From positions 3,224,001-3,288,000 of the forward strand of contig NZ_CP064760.1 in the NCBI RefSeq assembly GCF_015565955.1: a stretch of 64,000 nt of DNA, in the 5' to 3' direction. Every line of letters begins with the position of its first letter. Position 1 is the stretch's first letter. The notes beneath the pieces are model-generated. The model did not search any database. It worked only from the letters and a program-made list of their open reading frames with translations, and was not told the origin of the DNA. This stretch comes from Microbacterium schleiferi (lineage in GTDB: Bacteria > Actinomycetota > Actinomycetes > Actinomycetales > Microbacteriaceae). Below, one piece after another: positions 8,286 through 17,386 of the stretch. The translations under genes and the position numbers were made by a program.

Positions 8286-9488
8286 TCAGGCGAACGCCGA
8301 TATTCCGGTGATCTGGCGGCCGATGATGAGCGACTGGATGAAGTCGGTCCCCTCATATGTGTGGACGACTTCCATGTCGGTGAGGTGGCGGGCGACGTGG
8401 TTCTCCAGAAGGAGTCCGTTGCCGCCGAGGAGGTCGCGGGCATCCCGGCAGAGTGCACGCGCGTGCTGGCCGGTGAACATCTTCGCGAGCGAGGCCTGTT
8501 CGTTCGTCAGTCGCCCTTCATCCTGCAGAGTGGCTGTGCGGAAGCAGAGCAACTGCATCGCGGTGAGATCGGCGAGCATGTTGGCCAGCTTGTTCTGCAC
8601 CAGCTGGAAGCTGGCGATGGGCTTGCCGAACTGGACACGTTCCTGGACGTAGACCGCCGCTGCCTCGTACGCGGCGAGAGCGTGCCCGAGCGCCTCCCAC
8701 GCGACGGTGCTGCGGGTGCGGTTGAGGATCGCGGAGACGTCACGGAATGAGGTCGACTTCGCCAGCTTGTTCCCGGCAGGGATCCTCAGTCCGGAGATCT
8801 CGATGTGCGCCTGCTGGATCGCGCGCTTAGCGATCTTCCCGGTGATCGCCTCCGCAGAGTACCCCTCGGGATACTGTCCGTCAGCGCCTTTCTCGAGCAC
8901 GAATGCCTTCACTTTGGCATCCGCTGTGTCGCGGGCCCAGATGATGACGAGGTCCGCAACGTGTCCGAGCCCGATCCACCGTTTGGCACCGTCTATGACA
9001 TACGCGCTCCCGTCGCGGCGGGCAGTGGTCTCCAGGGCGACGGAGTCGGAGCCGTGATCGGGCTCGGTCAGCGCGAACGCGCCGAGCTTGCGGAGGGCTG
9101 CCATTTCGGGCAGCCAGCGCTGCTTCTGCTCGTCGTCGCCGAGCAACGCGATGCTGCCCATCGCAAGTCCCGAGTGCACGGCATTGAGCGTGTTCACACT
9201 CCCGTCTCCACGAGACAGTTCCATCGCGACGAGGCCGGTCTGCAGTCGGGTCAGTCCCGGACAGCCGTAGCCCTGGATCGCGGTGCCCACGATTCCCAGC
9301 TCGCCCAGTGCGGGGAGGATCTGGTAAGGGAAGTCCGCTAACTCCCAGTACTCGTTGATAACTGGCAGGACCTCGGAATCCACGAATCCGCGCACACGTG
9401 TGATGAGATTGCGGTCGTCGTCGCCGAGAAGATCACCGATCTGATAAAAGTCCGTATCCACCGGATGTGCCGCCTTCGTGATCGTCAT
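8286..9488 (-). CDS. Glutaryl-CoA-dehydrogenase-like acyl-CoA dehydrogenase
   Basis: 400 residues. It has the flavin-binding segment FALTEPDHGSDSVALETTA and the C-terminal VVHTYEGTDFIQSLIIGRQITG, whose Glu is the catalytic base position of glutaryl-CoA dehydrogenases. The overall pattern is closer to the dicarboxylyl-CoA branch than to straight-chain enzymes, which fits adipyl-CoA as substrate (inference). It begins 3 bp after the stop of the CaiB-like gene and precedes the thiolase by 30 bp, so the three are one operon. Confidence 0.9.
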   Translation of the reverse strand: MTITKAAHPVDTDFYQIGDLLGDDDRNLITRVRGFVDSEVLPVINEYWELADFPYQILPALGELGIVGTAIQGYGCPGLTRLQTGLVAMELSRGDGSVNTLNAVHSGLAMGSIALLGDDEQKQRWLPEMAALRKLGAFALTEPDHGSDSVALETTARRDGSAYVIDGAKRWIGLGHVADLVIIWARDTADAKVKAFVLEKGADGQYPEGYSAEAITGKIAKRAIQQAHIEISGLRIPAGNKLAKSTSFRDVSAILNRTRSTVAWEALGHALAAYEAAAVYVQERVQFGKPIASFQLVQNKLANMLADLTAMQLLCFRTATLQDEGRLTNEQASLAKMFTGQHARALCRDARDLLGGNGLLLENHVARHLTDMEVVHTYEGTDFIQSLIIGRQITGISAFA

Positions 9489-9491
9489 CTC

Positions 9492-10738
9492 TCAGCGTCC
9501 CTCTTTCCGAATCGCCGGGACGGTAACCCGATCGCCGACGTGGTCTTCATCGTCTTCCGCGACTTGCAGCCACCGTCGGACCGCCTCGCCATCCTGGTCG
9601 AGTGCAGGAGGCGCGGCGCGGTAACTCGCGGGGGTGCGGGAGAACGTTATGGGGTTGCGAATGGTGGGCACCGCGTGGTCGCCGGTGCCGGCCGCGACGC
9701 TGGGCTCCAGGCCGATCTTCGCAGCGAACTCGACGCCTCCACGGACATCCAGGACCGGCGCACACGGGACCTGCAACGGGCTGAAGATGTCGAACCACTC
9801 CCATGCGGTCTTGGTGACCAGCCGCGCTGTCAGCAGCGGGCGCAGGGCGTCTCGGTGCGCGCTGCGGTCTGCGTTGGACGCGAAGCGAGTGTCTGCGGCC
9901 AGCTGCGGCAGCCCGATGGCGTCGCAGAACGTAGCGAACTGCGCGTCGTTGCCGATCGCGAGCACCAGTTCCCCGTCATGGGTGCGAAACGGTGCGTAGG
10001 GGTAGATACTGGGGTGGTCATTGCCCATCCGGGTCGGAGACTGCCCGCTCAGCAGAAACCCGCCGGTCTGGTTGACCATGCCCGACAATGCGGAGGACAG
10101 CAGGTTCAGTTCGACGTGCTGTCCCTCTCCCGAGCGCTGTCGGTGGTAAAGGGCGGAGGTGATCGCGATGCACGTGTGCAACCCGGTGATCACATCGAAC
10201 ACCGCGACGCCCGCGCGGAACCCTTCCGTGTTCGGCGCGCCGGTCACGCTCATCAGTCCAGACAGCGCCTGTGCGAGCAGGTCGTAGCCGGCGAGCCCCG
10301 CGCCTCCCGCGGTACCGAAGCCGGTGATCGACGCATAGATCACACTGGGGTTCTCCCGCTTGACGGACTCGTAGTCCAAGCCGAATCGCCGGAGCCCGCC
10401 GGGTTTGAAGTTCTCTGTGACCACATCGGCTCGGGCCGCGAGACGCTGTGCGAGGACAAGGTCATCGGGGTTGCGGAAGTCCAGCACCACAGACTGCTTG
10501 TTCCTGTTAATGGAGAGGAAGTAGGTCGACTCGCCTCGGTACTCCGGTGGCCGGTAGCTGCGTGTCTCGTCCCTAGCGGACTCTCCACCTTGATGACCGT
10601 CGCCCCGAGGTCCGCGAGCAGCATCGTGCAGTAGGGGCCAGCGAGTACCCGGCCGAAATCCGCGACCAGGAGACCCTCGAAAGGACCACCGGCCACGTCC
10701 TGCACCGTCCGGCCATCCGGGAGCGAGCTCTTCATCAT
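9492..10738 (-). pseudogene. CaiB-type CoA transferase, frameshifted
   Basis: The N-terminal part from the ATG at 10,738 reads MMKSSLPDG...[24 protein letters not shown] and is typical of family III CoA transferases. Near 10,571 the frame breaks. After VESPLG, the family continuation [19 protein letters not shown] followed by [14 protein letters not shown] is found one frame over, and it then runs without interruption to 9,492. One missing G in a GGG run explains it. With that base restored the protein would be 415 aa, a normal length. It would activate adipate with CoA. The frameshift may be real or a sequencing error. Confidence 0.8.
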
Positions 10739-10792
10739 CGGGAACACCTCAGTCGTCGTGTTCGTCCAGACTCCCAGCAGCCGTTTATGTCC

Positions 10793-10820
10793 GTCCAATA
10801 CCTGATCAGGCACGTATTGA
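10793..10820. promoter_or_regulatory. CCAATACC site 1 (divergent caiB/SDR promoter)
   Basis: CAATAC and GTATTG half-sites (10,796-10,801 and 10,814-10,819) flank a 12-bp spacer between the divergent CoA transferase and SDR genes. The CCAATACC(T/C)GATC word recurs at every other promoter region of the cluster. Confidence 0.6.
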
Positions 10821-10964
10821 TGCTCTAATCTCATGAAACGAGGGCTGTTCCAGAACGGCACACTCGAGGCTCCCCATTTCGACGCCACCCTGGTGGTGTC
10901 GAGGCGATGGGGCCGGGAGCGGCCCGCGCCTGGGCGTGATCAGCAATGAGGCTAAGGAGAACCC

Positions 10965-11720
10965 ATGGGTAGCAGGCTTGCAGGCAAGGTCGCGATCGTC
11001 ACCGGCGCGGCGAACGGGATGGGGCGCGCACATGTGCGCCGCCTCGCCCAGGAAGGGGCGAGCGTCCTCGCCACCGACGTCGACTCGGCCGGGCTCGAGC
11101 ACACCGTCGCCGAAGCGAACCGTGACGGCGGGACGGTCGTGGGGCTGGAGCAGGATGTCGCGATCGCGGCGAGGTGGGACGAGATCGTGGCAGAAGCCGA
11201 GCAGCGTTTCGGCCGGCTCGACATTCTGGTCAACAACGCGGGGGTGCTCATCCTCAAGCCCGTCGAGGAGACCACAGAGGAGGAGTGGGACCTCATCTTC
11301 CGCATCAACGCCAAGGGTGTCTTCCTCGGCACCAAGGCCGCGGTGCCTGCTCTGGTCCGCGCAGGCGGGGGATCGATCGTGAACATCTCGTCGATCTACG
11401 GCATCATCGGCGCACCGAGCGCCGCCGCGTACGAGGCGTCAAAGGGCGCCGTCCGGCTGCTGACCAAGGCCAGCGCGGTGGACCTGGCCAAGTACGGCAT
11501 CCGGGTGAACTCTGTGCATCCCGGTGTCATCGCCACCCCCATGACCACGGGGCTGCTGGCGACGCCGGAGTCGACGAAAGCCGTGCTGTCCACGACGATC
11601 CTCGACCGGCCCGGCCAGCCCGAGGAAGTCTCGAACGTCGTACTCTTCCTCGCCTCGGACGAGGCTTCCTTCGTCACCGGCGCCGAGTATGTCGTGGATG
11701 GCGGCTATACCGCGCAGTGA
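10965..11720 (+). CDS. SDR-family dehydrogenase, probable cyclohexanol dehydrogenase
   Basis: 251 residues, a classical short-chain dehydrogenase: TGAANGMGRAH (NAD-binding, near 13-23), NNAG (near 88), a Ser in VNISSIYG and the YEASK active-site pair (near 154-158). The Asp of ATDVD after the second strand favours NAD over NADP. The start follows AAGGAGAACCC. By context it would oxidise cyclohexanol to cyclohexanone for the Baeyer-Villiger enzyme of the same cluster. A different secondary alcohol is possible. Confidence 0.88.
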   Translation: MGSRLAGKVAIVTGAANGMGRAHVRRLAQEGASVLATDVDSAGLEHTVAEANRDGGTVVGLEQDVAIAARWDEIVAEAEQRFGRLDILVNNAGVLILKPVEETTEEEWDLIFRINAKGVFLGTKAAVPALVRAGGGSIVNISSIYGIIGAPSAAAYEASKGAVRLLTKASAVDLAKYGIRVNSVHPGVIATPMTTGLLATPESTKAVLSTTILDRPGQPEEVSNVVLFLASDEASFVTGAEYVVDGGYTAQ

Positions 11721-11725
11721 TCTCG

Positions 11726-11756
11726 GTCGGCCGGGGTCTGCGCGACCCCGGCCGAC
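11726..11756. terminator. Hairpin after the SDR gene
   Basis: Perfect 13-bp inverted repeat GTCGGCCGGGGTC / GACCCCGGCCGAC with a 5-nt loop, starting 5 bp after the SDR stop codon. No long T tract follows. It is likely a transcription terminator. Confidence 0.65.
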
Positions 11757-11816
11757 TCATCCAGACTTGTATGCCAATCCACCTTCCATCGGTACGGATT
11801 ATGCAATAATCCCTGG

Positions 11817-12716
11817 ATGGATCTGCAGCAGCTGCGCACCTTCCTCGCCGTCGCCGAGGAACTGCACTTCGGACGGGCAGCCGAGCGCCTGCATATGGCG
11901 CAGCCGCCGATCAGCCGCGGCATCCAGCAGCTGGAGCGGGAGTTGGGTGCGCGGCTGTTCGAGCGGAGCACCCGCAAGGTAACGCTGACCTCGGTGGGCG
12001 AGGCCCTCGTCGCCCCCGCCCAGGAGGTCCTGGACGCGCTGGACCGGGTGAGCAGGGTCGCCCGCGCAGCCGGGACGGGCGAGATCGGTCACGTCCGTCT
12101 GGCGTACGCGGGTGCGTCCTCCAACGTGATGGTCGGATTGCTCGCCCGAGCAGTCAACCAGAACCACCCAGGCATCCACCTCGAGCTGCTCAGTCAGCAC
12201 TTCGCCCAACCGGCGATGCAGCTGCTCACCCGCGGCGACATCGACATCGCCCTCGGCAGGTGGGACCACATTCCCGCCGCCGTGCGCACCCGCGTGATCG
12301 CTGTCGAGGAACTCGTCATCGCCGTCCCGGAGACCCACCGTCTAGCCGACGCCGGTGCCGTGTCGATCGCGCAGTTCGAGGGTGAGCCGTTCGTGTCGCT
12401 CCAACCGCAGACCGGCACGTTGCTGCTGGAGCGGCTGCGACAGATGAGTAGAGCCGCCGGGTTCAACGCCGATGTCGTCCAGCACGCACCGGACTCGTGG
12501 ACGCTGATGTCCCTCGTCTCCGCCGAGATCGGCTGCTCATTGACCCTGTCCTCGGTGATCGACAGCATCGCCGACCCGCACTTGCGCTTCCTGCGCCTGA
12601 CCGACGACGTCGCACCTGTCGAGCTGCGGATGGCGTGGCTGCGCGACAGCGACGACCGTGCCTTGCACGCCGTGCTCCGGTTGTCCGAATCCGTCCTCCC
12701 GACGCCGCAGGACTAA
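11817..12716 (+). CDS. LysR-family transcriptional regulator
   Basis: 299 residues. The N-terminal HTH is typical: MDLQQLRTFLAVAEELHFGRAAERLHMAQPP continuing ISRGIQQLERELGARLFER. The effector-binding domain follows from about residue 90. It is co-oriented with the SDR gene but separated by a hairpin, so it has its own promoter. A palindromic ATTATGCAATAAT sequence at 11,798-11,810 just before the start is a candidate autoregulatory site. The IS1380 element has inserted at the stop codon, but the TAA is preserved by the target duplication, so the protein is intact. Confidence 0.92.
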   Translation: MDLQQLRTFLAVAEELHFGRAAERLHMAQPPISRGIQQLERELGARLFERSTRKVTLTSVGEALVAPAQEVLDALDRVSRVARAAGTGEIGHVRLAYAGASSNVMVGLLARAVNQNHPGIHLELLSQHFAQPAMQLLTRGDIDIALGRWDHIPAAVRTRVIAVEELVIAVPETHRLADAGAVSIAQFEGEPFVSLQPQTGTLLLERLRQMSRAAGFNADVVQHAPDSWTLMSLVSAEIGCSLTLSSVIDSIADPHLRFLRLTDDVAPVELRMAWLRDSDDRALHAVLRLSESVLPTPQD

Positions 12717-14388
12717 GCCTCGATCCACCGATGGACGGGGCGTTGAGCGAGCGTCGTGACGTAGAAATGCCCCTCTGATCAGGAAGAATAGAGCTTGCTT
12801 AGGGTTCTGTTCGTCTGGTCGGAGAGGCATCTCGTAGATGCAATTCAAGCACGCCCCCGCCGCAGTGTCTGCGGTGTTCGATGATCCGAATCTCGTGTCG
12901 GCCGCGGGGCTGGTGCCGATGCTCCGCCTGGCGCGTTCCGCGGGGTTGGACGAGCTCGCGCGTGAGCGGTTGAGCGTCCCGACGGATAAGGGCGCCAACG
13001 CGGGTGCGAAGGTGATGGCACTGGTCGCGGGCATGCTCGCCGGGGCGGACTCGATCGACGACATGAACCTGCTCCGCCATGGCGGAATGGGCCGGTTGTT
13101 CGACCGGACGTATGCGCCGTCGACGCTCGGGTCGTTCCTGCGGGAGTTCCGGTTCGGACACGTCCGCCAGCTCGACGCCGTCGCCTCCCGGGTGTTCGCG
13201 AATCTCGCTGTCGACGCGCCGCTGCTCCGAGCAGGCGATGGCGAGCGGGTGATGGTGGATCTGGACGACACCATCATCGAGGTCCACGGATACCAGAAGC
13301 AGGGCGCCGGTTTCGGGTACTCCGGCGTCCGGGGGCTGAACGCCCTCCTCGCCACGGCATCGACCACCTCGTCGGCGCCGGTGATCCTGGCCCAGCGGTT
13401 GCGGCAGGGGAAGACCGGGTCCCCGAAGGGGGCCGCGCGGATCGTCGGCGATGCTCTCGCCACCCTGCGCCGCACCCGCGCCGCGACCGGGGCCAGGCCG
13501 TTGCTGCGGGCGGACTCCGCGTTCTACGGACACGCGACCGTCGGCACCGCGATCAAGGCGGGCGCCGACGTGTCGGTGACCGTGAGGATGGACCCGGCGG
13601 TGAAGGCCGCGATCGCGACCATCCCGGATGATGCGTGGGAGATGATCGAGTACACCGACGCGATCCGTGACGAGACCACCGGGCAGCTGATCTCCAAAGC
13701 CGAGGTCGCCGAGGTCCCGTTCACCGCGTTCCGCTCGAGGAAGAAGGCGGAACAGGTCGCCGGACGGTTGGTGGTGCGGCGCATCCCCGATCTGAACCCG
13801 AGACAGGTGGAGCAGCCGACCCTGTTCGACGTCTACCGGCATCACGCGTTCTTCACCACCACAGCGAAGGAGGTGATGGACACGGTGGCCGCGGACAAGA
13901 CCCACCGCGGTCACGCGATCATCGAGCAGGTCCACGCCGACCTCAAAGCGGGGCCGCTCGCGCACCTGCCCTCCGGGGTGTTCACCGCGAACAGCGCCTG
14001 GCTCGTCATCGCCGTGATCGCATTCAACCTCACCCGCGCTGCCGGTCTCGTCGCCGACCGAGCGGGACGGCTCGCGAGAGCAACGACCGCGACGATCCGC
14101 CGCACCCTGATCCACGTCCCCGCACGGCTGGCGCGCTCCGCGCGCCGAATCACGCTGCACCTGCCCGAGGCCTGGCCATGGCAGACCGCGTTCGACCGGC
14201 TCTTCACAGCCACGCACGCGCCACCGCCAACGGTGACCACCTGACCATCGCCGCAACGCGGCACGACCGAGGACCAAGTGGACGACCGGGATGCGACGCC
14301 CGGAACTCAACCCTGCCCTCGACGCGTCACCGCGCCCCGATCATGCCGCCCCGGCACACCCACGGCTCATCGGTGGATCGAGGCTAAG
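12713..14388 (+). mobile_element. IS1380-family insertion sequence with 5-bp repeats
   Basis: Perfect 16-bp terminal inverted repeats, CCTCGATCCACCGATG at 12,718-12,733 and its complement at 14,368-14,383, bound a 1,666-bp element. Direct repeats CTAAG flank it at 12,713-12,717 and 14,384-14,388 (the duplication is TAAG if counted as the family's usual 4 bp). The left repeat contains the stop codon of the LysR gene. The element separates that gene from the alcohol dehydrogenase gene. Confidence 0.9.
12838..14244 (+). CDS. IS1380-family transposase
   Basis: 468 residues with the IS1380/IS1380-like DDE layout: MVDLDDTIIEVHGYQKQGAGFGYSGVRGLN, LLRADSAFYGHATV (second Asp) and a C-terminal GHAIIEQVHADLKAGPLAHLPSG carrying the Glu. 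The C-terminal basic region continues to the stop. It lies entirely within the 1,666-bp element, and nothing suggests inactivation. Confidence 0.93.
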   Translation: MQFKHAPAAVSAVFDDPNLVSAAGLVPMLRLARSAGLDELARERLSVPTDKGANAGAKVMALVAGMLAGADSIDDMNLLRHGGMGRLFDRTYAPSTLGSFLREFRFGHVRQLDAVASRVFANLAVDAPLLRAGDGERVMVDLDDTIIEVHGYQKQGAGFGYSGVRGLNALLATASTTSSAPVILAQRLRQGKTGSPKGAARIVGDALATLRRTRAATGARPLLRADSAFYGHATVGTAIKAGADVSVTVRMDPAVKAAIATIPDDAWEMIEYTDAIRDETTGQLISKAEVAEVPFTAFRSRKKAEQVAGRLVVRRIPDLNPRQVEQPTLFDVYRHHAFFTTTAKEVMDTVAADKTHRGHAIIEQVHADLKAGPLAHLPSGVFTANSAWLVIAVIAFNLTRAAGLVADRAGRLARATTATIRRTLIHVPARLARSARRITLHLPEAWPWQTAFDRLFTATHAPPPTVTT

Positions 14389-14418
14389 GGTCGCCAGGTA
14401 TCAATCCGCCTGCCATTT

Positions 14419-14426
14419 GGTATTGG
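14419..14426. promoter_or_regulatory. CCAATACC site 5 (alcohol dehydrogenase promoter)
   Basis: GGTATTGG, the complement of CCAATACC, lies between the right end of the IS element and the alcohol dehydrogenase start, about 64 bp upstream of the ATG. Confidence 0.5.
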
Positions 14427-14489
14427 AGAGAATCAGAACGAAGTGGAAGCGTGGAGTCCACTGTGCGTATATCAACGGCGAGGACAACC

Positions 14490-15548
14490 ATGCACGCATT
14501 CGCGATCTTCCAAGACGATCACACGGTGACCGATGTGGAATTGCCGACCCCGACCCCCGAAGGCACCGAAATCCTCCTGCGCGTGGTTCGGTCCGGGGTG
14601 TGCCACACCGACATGCACCTGCGTGAGGGGTACTACGATCTCGGCAGCCGGGGGCGTCTGAATCTGATCGACCGGGGCGTCACCTACCCGCTTGTCCTCG
14701 GCCATGAGGTCGTCGGCGTCGTCGAAGCGGCCGGCCCCGACGCCGACGGGGTCTCGCCGGGTGAGCATCGCCTTGTCTACCCATGGATCGGCGACGGCTC
14801 CTGCGACGCATGCCAGGCAGGTCACGAGAACCTGTGCCCCTCGCCCCGTAACCTCGGCGTCGCCCGCCACGGCGGGTATGCCGAGTTTATCCTCGTCCCG
14901 CACCCCCGTTACCTCCTCGACGTCACCGGGATCGAAGAGCGGTGGGCCGCAACTCTCGCCTGCTCCGGCCTGACCGCCTACAGTGCCGCGCGCAAGGCCC
15001 TTCCGGCCACCGCGTCCGATCCGGTCGTGGTGATAGGCGCCGGCGGTGTCGGGTTGATGGCGATCGCCACGCTGCGCGCGCTCGGCCACGAAGCAGTCCT
15101 CGCGGTGGACCTGCAGGAGCGCAATCTGGAACTGGCGCGGCAGCTCGGAGCGACCACGACGATCTCCGCCCGCCAGGAAGACCTTGCCGCCGCCATCGTC
15201 GCCGGCGCCGGTGGGCCGGTCGCGGCGATCGTGGACTTCGTCAACAACTCCACAACAGCTCCCGCTGCGTTCGCCGCGCTCCGCAAGGGCGGAACGATGG
15301 TTCAGGTCGGGCTGTTCGGCGGAGAGCTGGTCATCCCCACCGCGTTGCTCACTCTGAAGATCATCACCATCCGCGGAAGCTTCGTCGGGTCCCTCGGCGA
15401 GCTCGAGGAGCTCGTCGGGCTCGCGCGGCGCGGCGCGCTCCCGCATCTCCCGATCATCGACGGGGAGTTGTCTGCGACGGCGGTGCAGGATGCGCTGGAC
15501 CGGCTCGCCGCGGGCGGCGTGCCCGGCCGGATCGTGCTCAGCGCGTGA
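14490..15548 (+). CDS. Zinc-dependent alcohol dehydrogenase, probable 6-hydroxyhexanoate dehydrogenase
   Basis: 352 residues from MHAFAIFQDD, after a CGAGGACAACC ribosome-binding site. The catalytic zinc ligands are Cys in SGVCHTDMH and GHEVVG. The structural zinc site is CDACQAGHENLC. The Rossmann motif GAGGVGL is near residue 180, with AVDLQE favouring NAD. In the cluster it fits the ChnD step, oxidation of 6-hydroxyhexanoate to 6-oxohexanoate. The substrate is an inference. It converges on the hydroxyacyl-CoA dehydrogenase gene. Confidence 0.88.
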   Translation: MHAFAIFQDDHTVTDVELPTPTPEGTEILLRVVRSGVCHTDMHLREGYYDLGSRGRLNLIDRGVTYPLVLGHEVVGVVEAAGPDADGVSPGEHRLVYPWIGDGSCDACQAGHENLCPSPRNLGVARHGGYAEFILVPHPRYLLDVTGIEERWAATLACSGLTAYSAARKALPATASDPVVVIGAGGVGLMAIATLRALGHEAVLAVDLQERNLELARQLGATTTISARQEDLAAAIVAGAGGPVAAIVDFVNNSTTAPAAFAALRKGGTMVQVGLFGGELVIPTALLTLKIITIRGSFVGSLGELEELVGLARRGALPHLPIIDGELSATAVQDALDRLAAGGVPGRIVLSA

Positions 15549-15576
15549 CCGCGCCGGGCGTCCAGCCGGCCACGAC

Positions 15577-16425
15577 TCACGCGTAGTCGAAGAAGCCGCG
15601 TCCCGTCTTGCGTCCCAGCTCCCCGGCCGCGACCTTGTCGCGGAGGATCTGCGGCGGGGCGAACCGCTCGCCGAGCGTCTCATAGAGGTATTCGGCGATC
15701 CCGAGACGCACGTCCAGCCCGACAAGATCGGAGGTGCGCAACGGACCTGTCGCGTGACGGTATCCCAGCACCATCGCCGTGTCGATGTCCTCAGCGCTGG
15801 CCACCCCCTCTTCGAGCATCCGCATCGCTTCCAGCGCGATTGCCGCGCCCAGGCGGGAGCTCGCGAAGCCGGGCGCGTCGTTGACGACGATCGGGGTCTT
15901 CCCCAGCGATGTCACCCACTGCTCCGCCCGTTGCCGCAGGTCCGGGTCGGTCGACGGCGTCAGCACGATCTCGACGAGTGACGAGGGCGGCACCGGATTG
16001 AAGAAGTGCAGTCCGCACACGCGCTCCGGCCTCGCCAGCTGCGCCGCGAGCCTTGTCACCGACAACGATGAGGTATTCGTGGCCAGCCACGCCGACTCCT
16101 CCACGATCCCCTCTGCTCTCTGCATCGCCTCGACCTTGAGTGCGAATGTCTCTGGGACAGCTTCGATCACGAGCTCGGCATTCCGCAGCGCCTCGTAGTC
16201 GGCGCTGGCCGCGACGCGGCCGGCGATTGCGTCGACGTCGACCGAGGCATCCCGCTCCGCGGCCTTGCGGATCCCATCGGCCAACCGCGCGGCGGCCGCG
16301 CCCGCCGCCGCCGGGTCACGTTCGATCACGGTGACCTGGGCGCCCGCCTGAGCGAACACTTGCGCGATACCGGCGCCCATGCGGCCGCCCCCGATCACGC
16401 CGACGGTGGAGGGAACAGTGATCAT
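15577..16425 (-). CDS. 3-hydroxyacyl-CoA dehydrogenase
   Basis: 282 residues, single-domain FadB2/PaaH type. The NAD-binding motif GVIGGGRMGAGIAQ is at the N-terminus. The catalytic His lies in VCGLHFFNPVPPSSLVEIV and the Glu-containing pair follows. The C-terminal domain ends in GRKTGRGFFDYA, a family hallmark. The start overlaps the stop of the enoyl-CoA hydratase gene by 4 bp. It would oxidise 3-hydroxyadipyl-CoA in this pathway (inferred). Confidence 0.93.
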   Translation of the reverse strand: MITVPSTVGVIGGGRMGAGIAQVFAQAGAQVTVIERDPAAAGAAAARLADGIRKAAERDASVDVDAIAGRVAASADYEALRNAELVIEAVPETFALKVEAMQRAEGIVEESAWLATNTSSLSVTRLAAQLARPERVCGLHFFNPVPPSSLVEIVLTPSTDPDLRQRAEQWVTSLGKTPIVVNDAPGFASSRLGAAIALEAMRMLEEGVASAEDIDTAMVLGYRHATGPLRTSDLVGLDVRLGIAEYLYETLGERFAPPQILRDKVAAGELGRKTGRGFFDYA

Positions 16426-17174
16426 CGGGTCTCCTGAGAACGGTTGAGGAATCGGGTCATCAGCTGCGTCTTGGCGTCCGACTCGAACAGGATCGCCTGC
16501 GCGAGTTCGTCGACAAGGGGGTGGGCGTCCCGCGGCGCAGCGAGCACGCGCTTCGAGAGGCGGAGGGCGAGCGGATCCTGGCCAGCGATCCGATCGGCGA
16601 CGGTATCCGCCGCGGCCGCTAACTGGTCGGGTTCATGCACCGAGGCCACCAACCCACACCGCAGCGCCTCCTCGGCGTCCAGCCGGCGCCCCGTGAACAG
16701 GATCTCCTTGGCCAGCGGCTCCCCCACCAGCTCGGCGAGCCGCCAGGTCGCCCCGGCCGCGGCCAGGATTCCGATCGCCGTCTCGGGGTTGCCGAACACG
16801 GCGCGGGTGGACGCGATCCGGATGTCGGCCGCGTACGCGAGTTCCGCACCGCCCCCGATCGCGAACCCGTCGACCGCGGCGATCACCGGCATAGGCAGCC
16901 GCGCGATACGGGTGAACAGCCCGGAGTTGATGCCGGCCAGCGCTTCGTCACGGCCGCGCTCGAGCAGCTGCCGGATGTCTGCGCCAGCCGCGAACACACC
17001 CCGTTCGGGCGTGGAGGTTCCGGTGAGAATCAGGATGCGGGGCTCTCGCTCCAGGCTCGTGCATACCGCGTGAAGTTCGTCGACCATGTCGTCGTTGATC
17101 GCGTTTCGCACGTCAGGACGGTTCAGTTCGACGTGAAGCCGGTCCGCGCCCTCGCGGAGTATCAGAGTGGTCAC
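16422..17174 (-). CDS. Enoyl-CoA hydratase/isomerase
   Basis: 250 residues of the crotonase fold. The oxyanion-hole segments FAAGADIRQLLE and FAIGGGAELAYAADIR are present, followed by FGNPETAIGI with the catalytic Glu position. It is the first gene of a two-gene leftward operon with the hydroxyacyl-CoA dehydrogenase, starting from a divergent promoter region with two CCAATACC sites. Confidence 0.92.
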   Translation of the reverse strand: MTTLILREGADRLHVELNRPDVRNAINDDMVDELHAVCTSLEREPRILILTGTSTPERGVFAAGADIRQLLERGRDEALAGINSGLFTRIARLPMPVIAAVDGFAIGGGAELAYAADIRIASTRAVFGNPETAIGILAAAGATWRLAELVGEPLAKEILFTGRRLDAEEALRCGLVASVHEPDQLAAAADTVADRIAGQDPLALRLSKRVLAAPRDAHPLVDELAQAILFESDAKTQLMTRFLNRSQETR

Positions 17175-17204
17175 CGTCCCAGCCTCCCATCACCGATCAA
17201 TGCG

Positions 17205-17275
17205 CGTCCAATACCCGATCCACGTACATCTGATGCGCCATCGTCATCAATCTCGGCCGGGATCGGTATTGGACG
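17205..17275. promoter_or_regulatory. CCAATACC sites 2 and 3, divergent promoter
   Basis: CGTCCAATACC (17,205-17,215) and its exact complement GGTATTGGACG (17,265-17,275) face each other across 49 bp between the divergent enoyl-CoA hydratase and aldehyde dehydrogenase genes. GATC follows the word at both sites. The two-site layout is typical of an activator controlling both directions. Confidence 0.7.
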
Positions 17276-17386
17276 AACTCGGCCACGGCGCGACAGGCTG
17301 AGTGGGCAGTACCGCGCCAGACGACCGCCGATCTGGGCGGGCGTGGCCCGAGAGACGCACGACAGCAATGAAGCGAGGAGACCACG

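Noticed and set aside
9465-10634. 389-codon plus-strand ORF over the CoA transferase
   Set aside because: It is antisense to recognisable CoA transferase sequence in two minus frames.
12799-14310. 503-codon minus-strand ORF
   Set aside because: It is the shadow of the IS1380 transposase; its sequence is Arg/Gly-rich with no family pattern.
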